Shown: positions 63,858 to 64,000 of the stretch, piece by piece
How positions within the stretch are numbered: position 1 is the stretch's first letter
How the letters are laid out: each line of letters opens with the position of its first letter
Origin: an uncultured Sulfitobacter sp.
Lineage (GTDB): Bacteria > Pseudomonadota > Alphaproteobacteria > Rhodobacterales > Rhodobacteraceae
Assembly (NCBI GenBank): GCA_937928635.1
Contig: CALFWM010000044.1
Coordinates: forward strand, 46,720-110,719
Length of the DNA stretch: 64,000 bases
Direction: 5' to 3'
The notes under the pieces: generated by a model
The model's database searches: none
Told to the model about the DNA's origin: nothing
What the model saw: only the letters and a program-made list of their open reading frames with translations
Position numbers and translations under genes: made by a program

Positions 63858-63907
63858 AAATGGTGCCCCCACACGGACTCGAACCGCGGACCTATTGATT
63901 ACAAATC
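63858..63907. repeat. Right 50-bp attachment repeat within tRNA-Thr
   Basis: Identical to 49523-49572. It covers the tRNA 3' part (nt 30-76) plus 3 bp beyond the CCA. It is the restored att half at the tRNA end of the island. Confidence 0.93.
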
Positions 63908-63936
63908 AATTGCTCTACCAGCTGAGCTATAGGGGC
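63861..63936 (-). tRNA. tRNA-Thr (anticodon TGT)
   Basis: 76 nt on the minus strand with a genome-encoded CCA. Acceptor stem GCCCCTA/TGGGGGC, D-arm GCTC...GAGC, anticodon stem-loop ATTGA-TTTGTAA-TCAAT (anticodon TGT), T-arm CGCGG-TTCGAGT-CCGTG and discriminator A. Intact although its 3' half is the integration target. Confidence 0.97.
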
Positions 63937-64000
63937 CAAGTGCGTTTTGCAACTTGCACGGCGCACCACAGGGCCGTCCGTGTGCGCGTCTCTTAGTAGA

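Overview
The window looks like a chromosomal segment of a marine alphaproteobacterium of the Roseobacter group (Rhodobacterales). This is inferred from the GC-rich coding style, the mix of TRAP, Ugp and polar amino-acid ABC transporters with aromatic-acid catabolism, and the type VI secretion (T6SS) gene order. No 16S rRNA gene is present, so the genus cannot be given.

Region 1 (1-16.2 kb) is one end of a T6SS locus: a 5'-truncated vgrG, a small accessory gene, PAAR, an FHA protein (TagH), TssK, an OmpA-tailed TssL, TssM, TagF, a PP2C phosphatase (PppA) and, convergently, a transmembrane Ser/Thr kinase (PpkA). This is the full set for threonine-phosphorylation control of firing. An OmpA-family protein, an M15-type peptidoglycan peptidase and a caspase-like/Sel1 protein follow. 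The sheath, Hcp and ClpV genes are not in the window.

Region 2 (16.3-31.9 kb) is catabolic. It holds a Rieske oxygenase between two AhpD/CMD-fold proteins, a polar amino-acid-type ABC transporter, a creatininase-family amidohydrolase, a probable hydroxycinnamate (ferulate/coumarate) module (enoyl-CoA hydratase, MarR regulator, feruloyl-CoA-synthetase-like ligase, amidohydrolase), a yciI-gntR pair, a nitroreductase, an OsmC protein and a DctPQM TRAP transporter. Region 3 (32.1-36.3 kb) is a compact type III polyketide synthase operon: PKS, isoprenylcysteine-methyltransferase-like protein, RND/MMPL exporter and a secreted small protein. Region 4 (36.4-45.1 kb) has a lactonase-like MBL hydrolase with a monooxygenase-like protein, a dehydrogenase/oxidoreductase/GntR operon, and a ugpBAEC-type glycerol-3-phosphate ABC transporter.

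Region 5 (45.1-63.9 kb) is accessory DNA stacked at a tRNA-Thr(TGT) gene. On the left lie decayed remnants: a truncated, frameshifted SulP-STAS-cNMP pseudogene and a P4-type integrase whose C-terminus is frameshifted so that the Tyr nucleophile is lost. Then comes a separate 14.3-kb island bounded by 50-bp perfect direct repeats (49523-49572 and 63858-63907) that copy the 3' part of the tRNA. The island has visibly lower GC. It carries its own integrase, AlpA/excisionase-like HTH proteins, a primase-polymerase/helicase, a 31-bp perfect inverted repeat around an AT-rich core (candidate origin), a small-terminase-like protein without large terminase or capsid genes, a series of small unknown proteins, and a PLD-family protein. 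At its tRNA end is a tightly overlapped three-gene operon: DUF262 (ParB/DGQQR-like), an MAE_28990-type HEPN nuclease, and a C5 DNA methyltransferase. The best reading is a phage-satellite-like integrative element with a candidate restriction/defence cassette. That cassette and the origin-like repeat are the most interesting items in the window.
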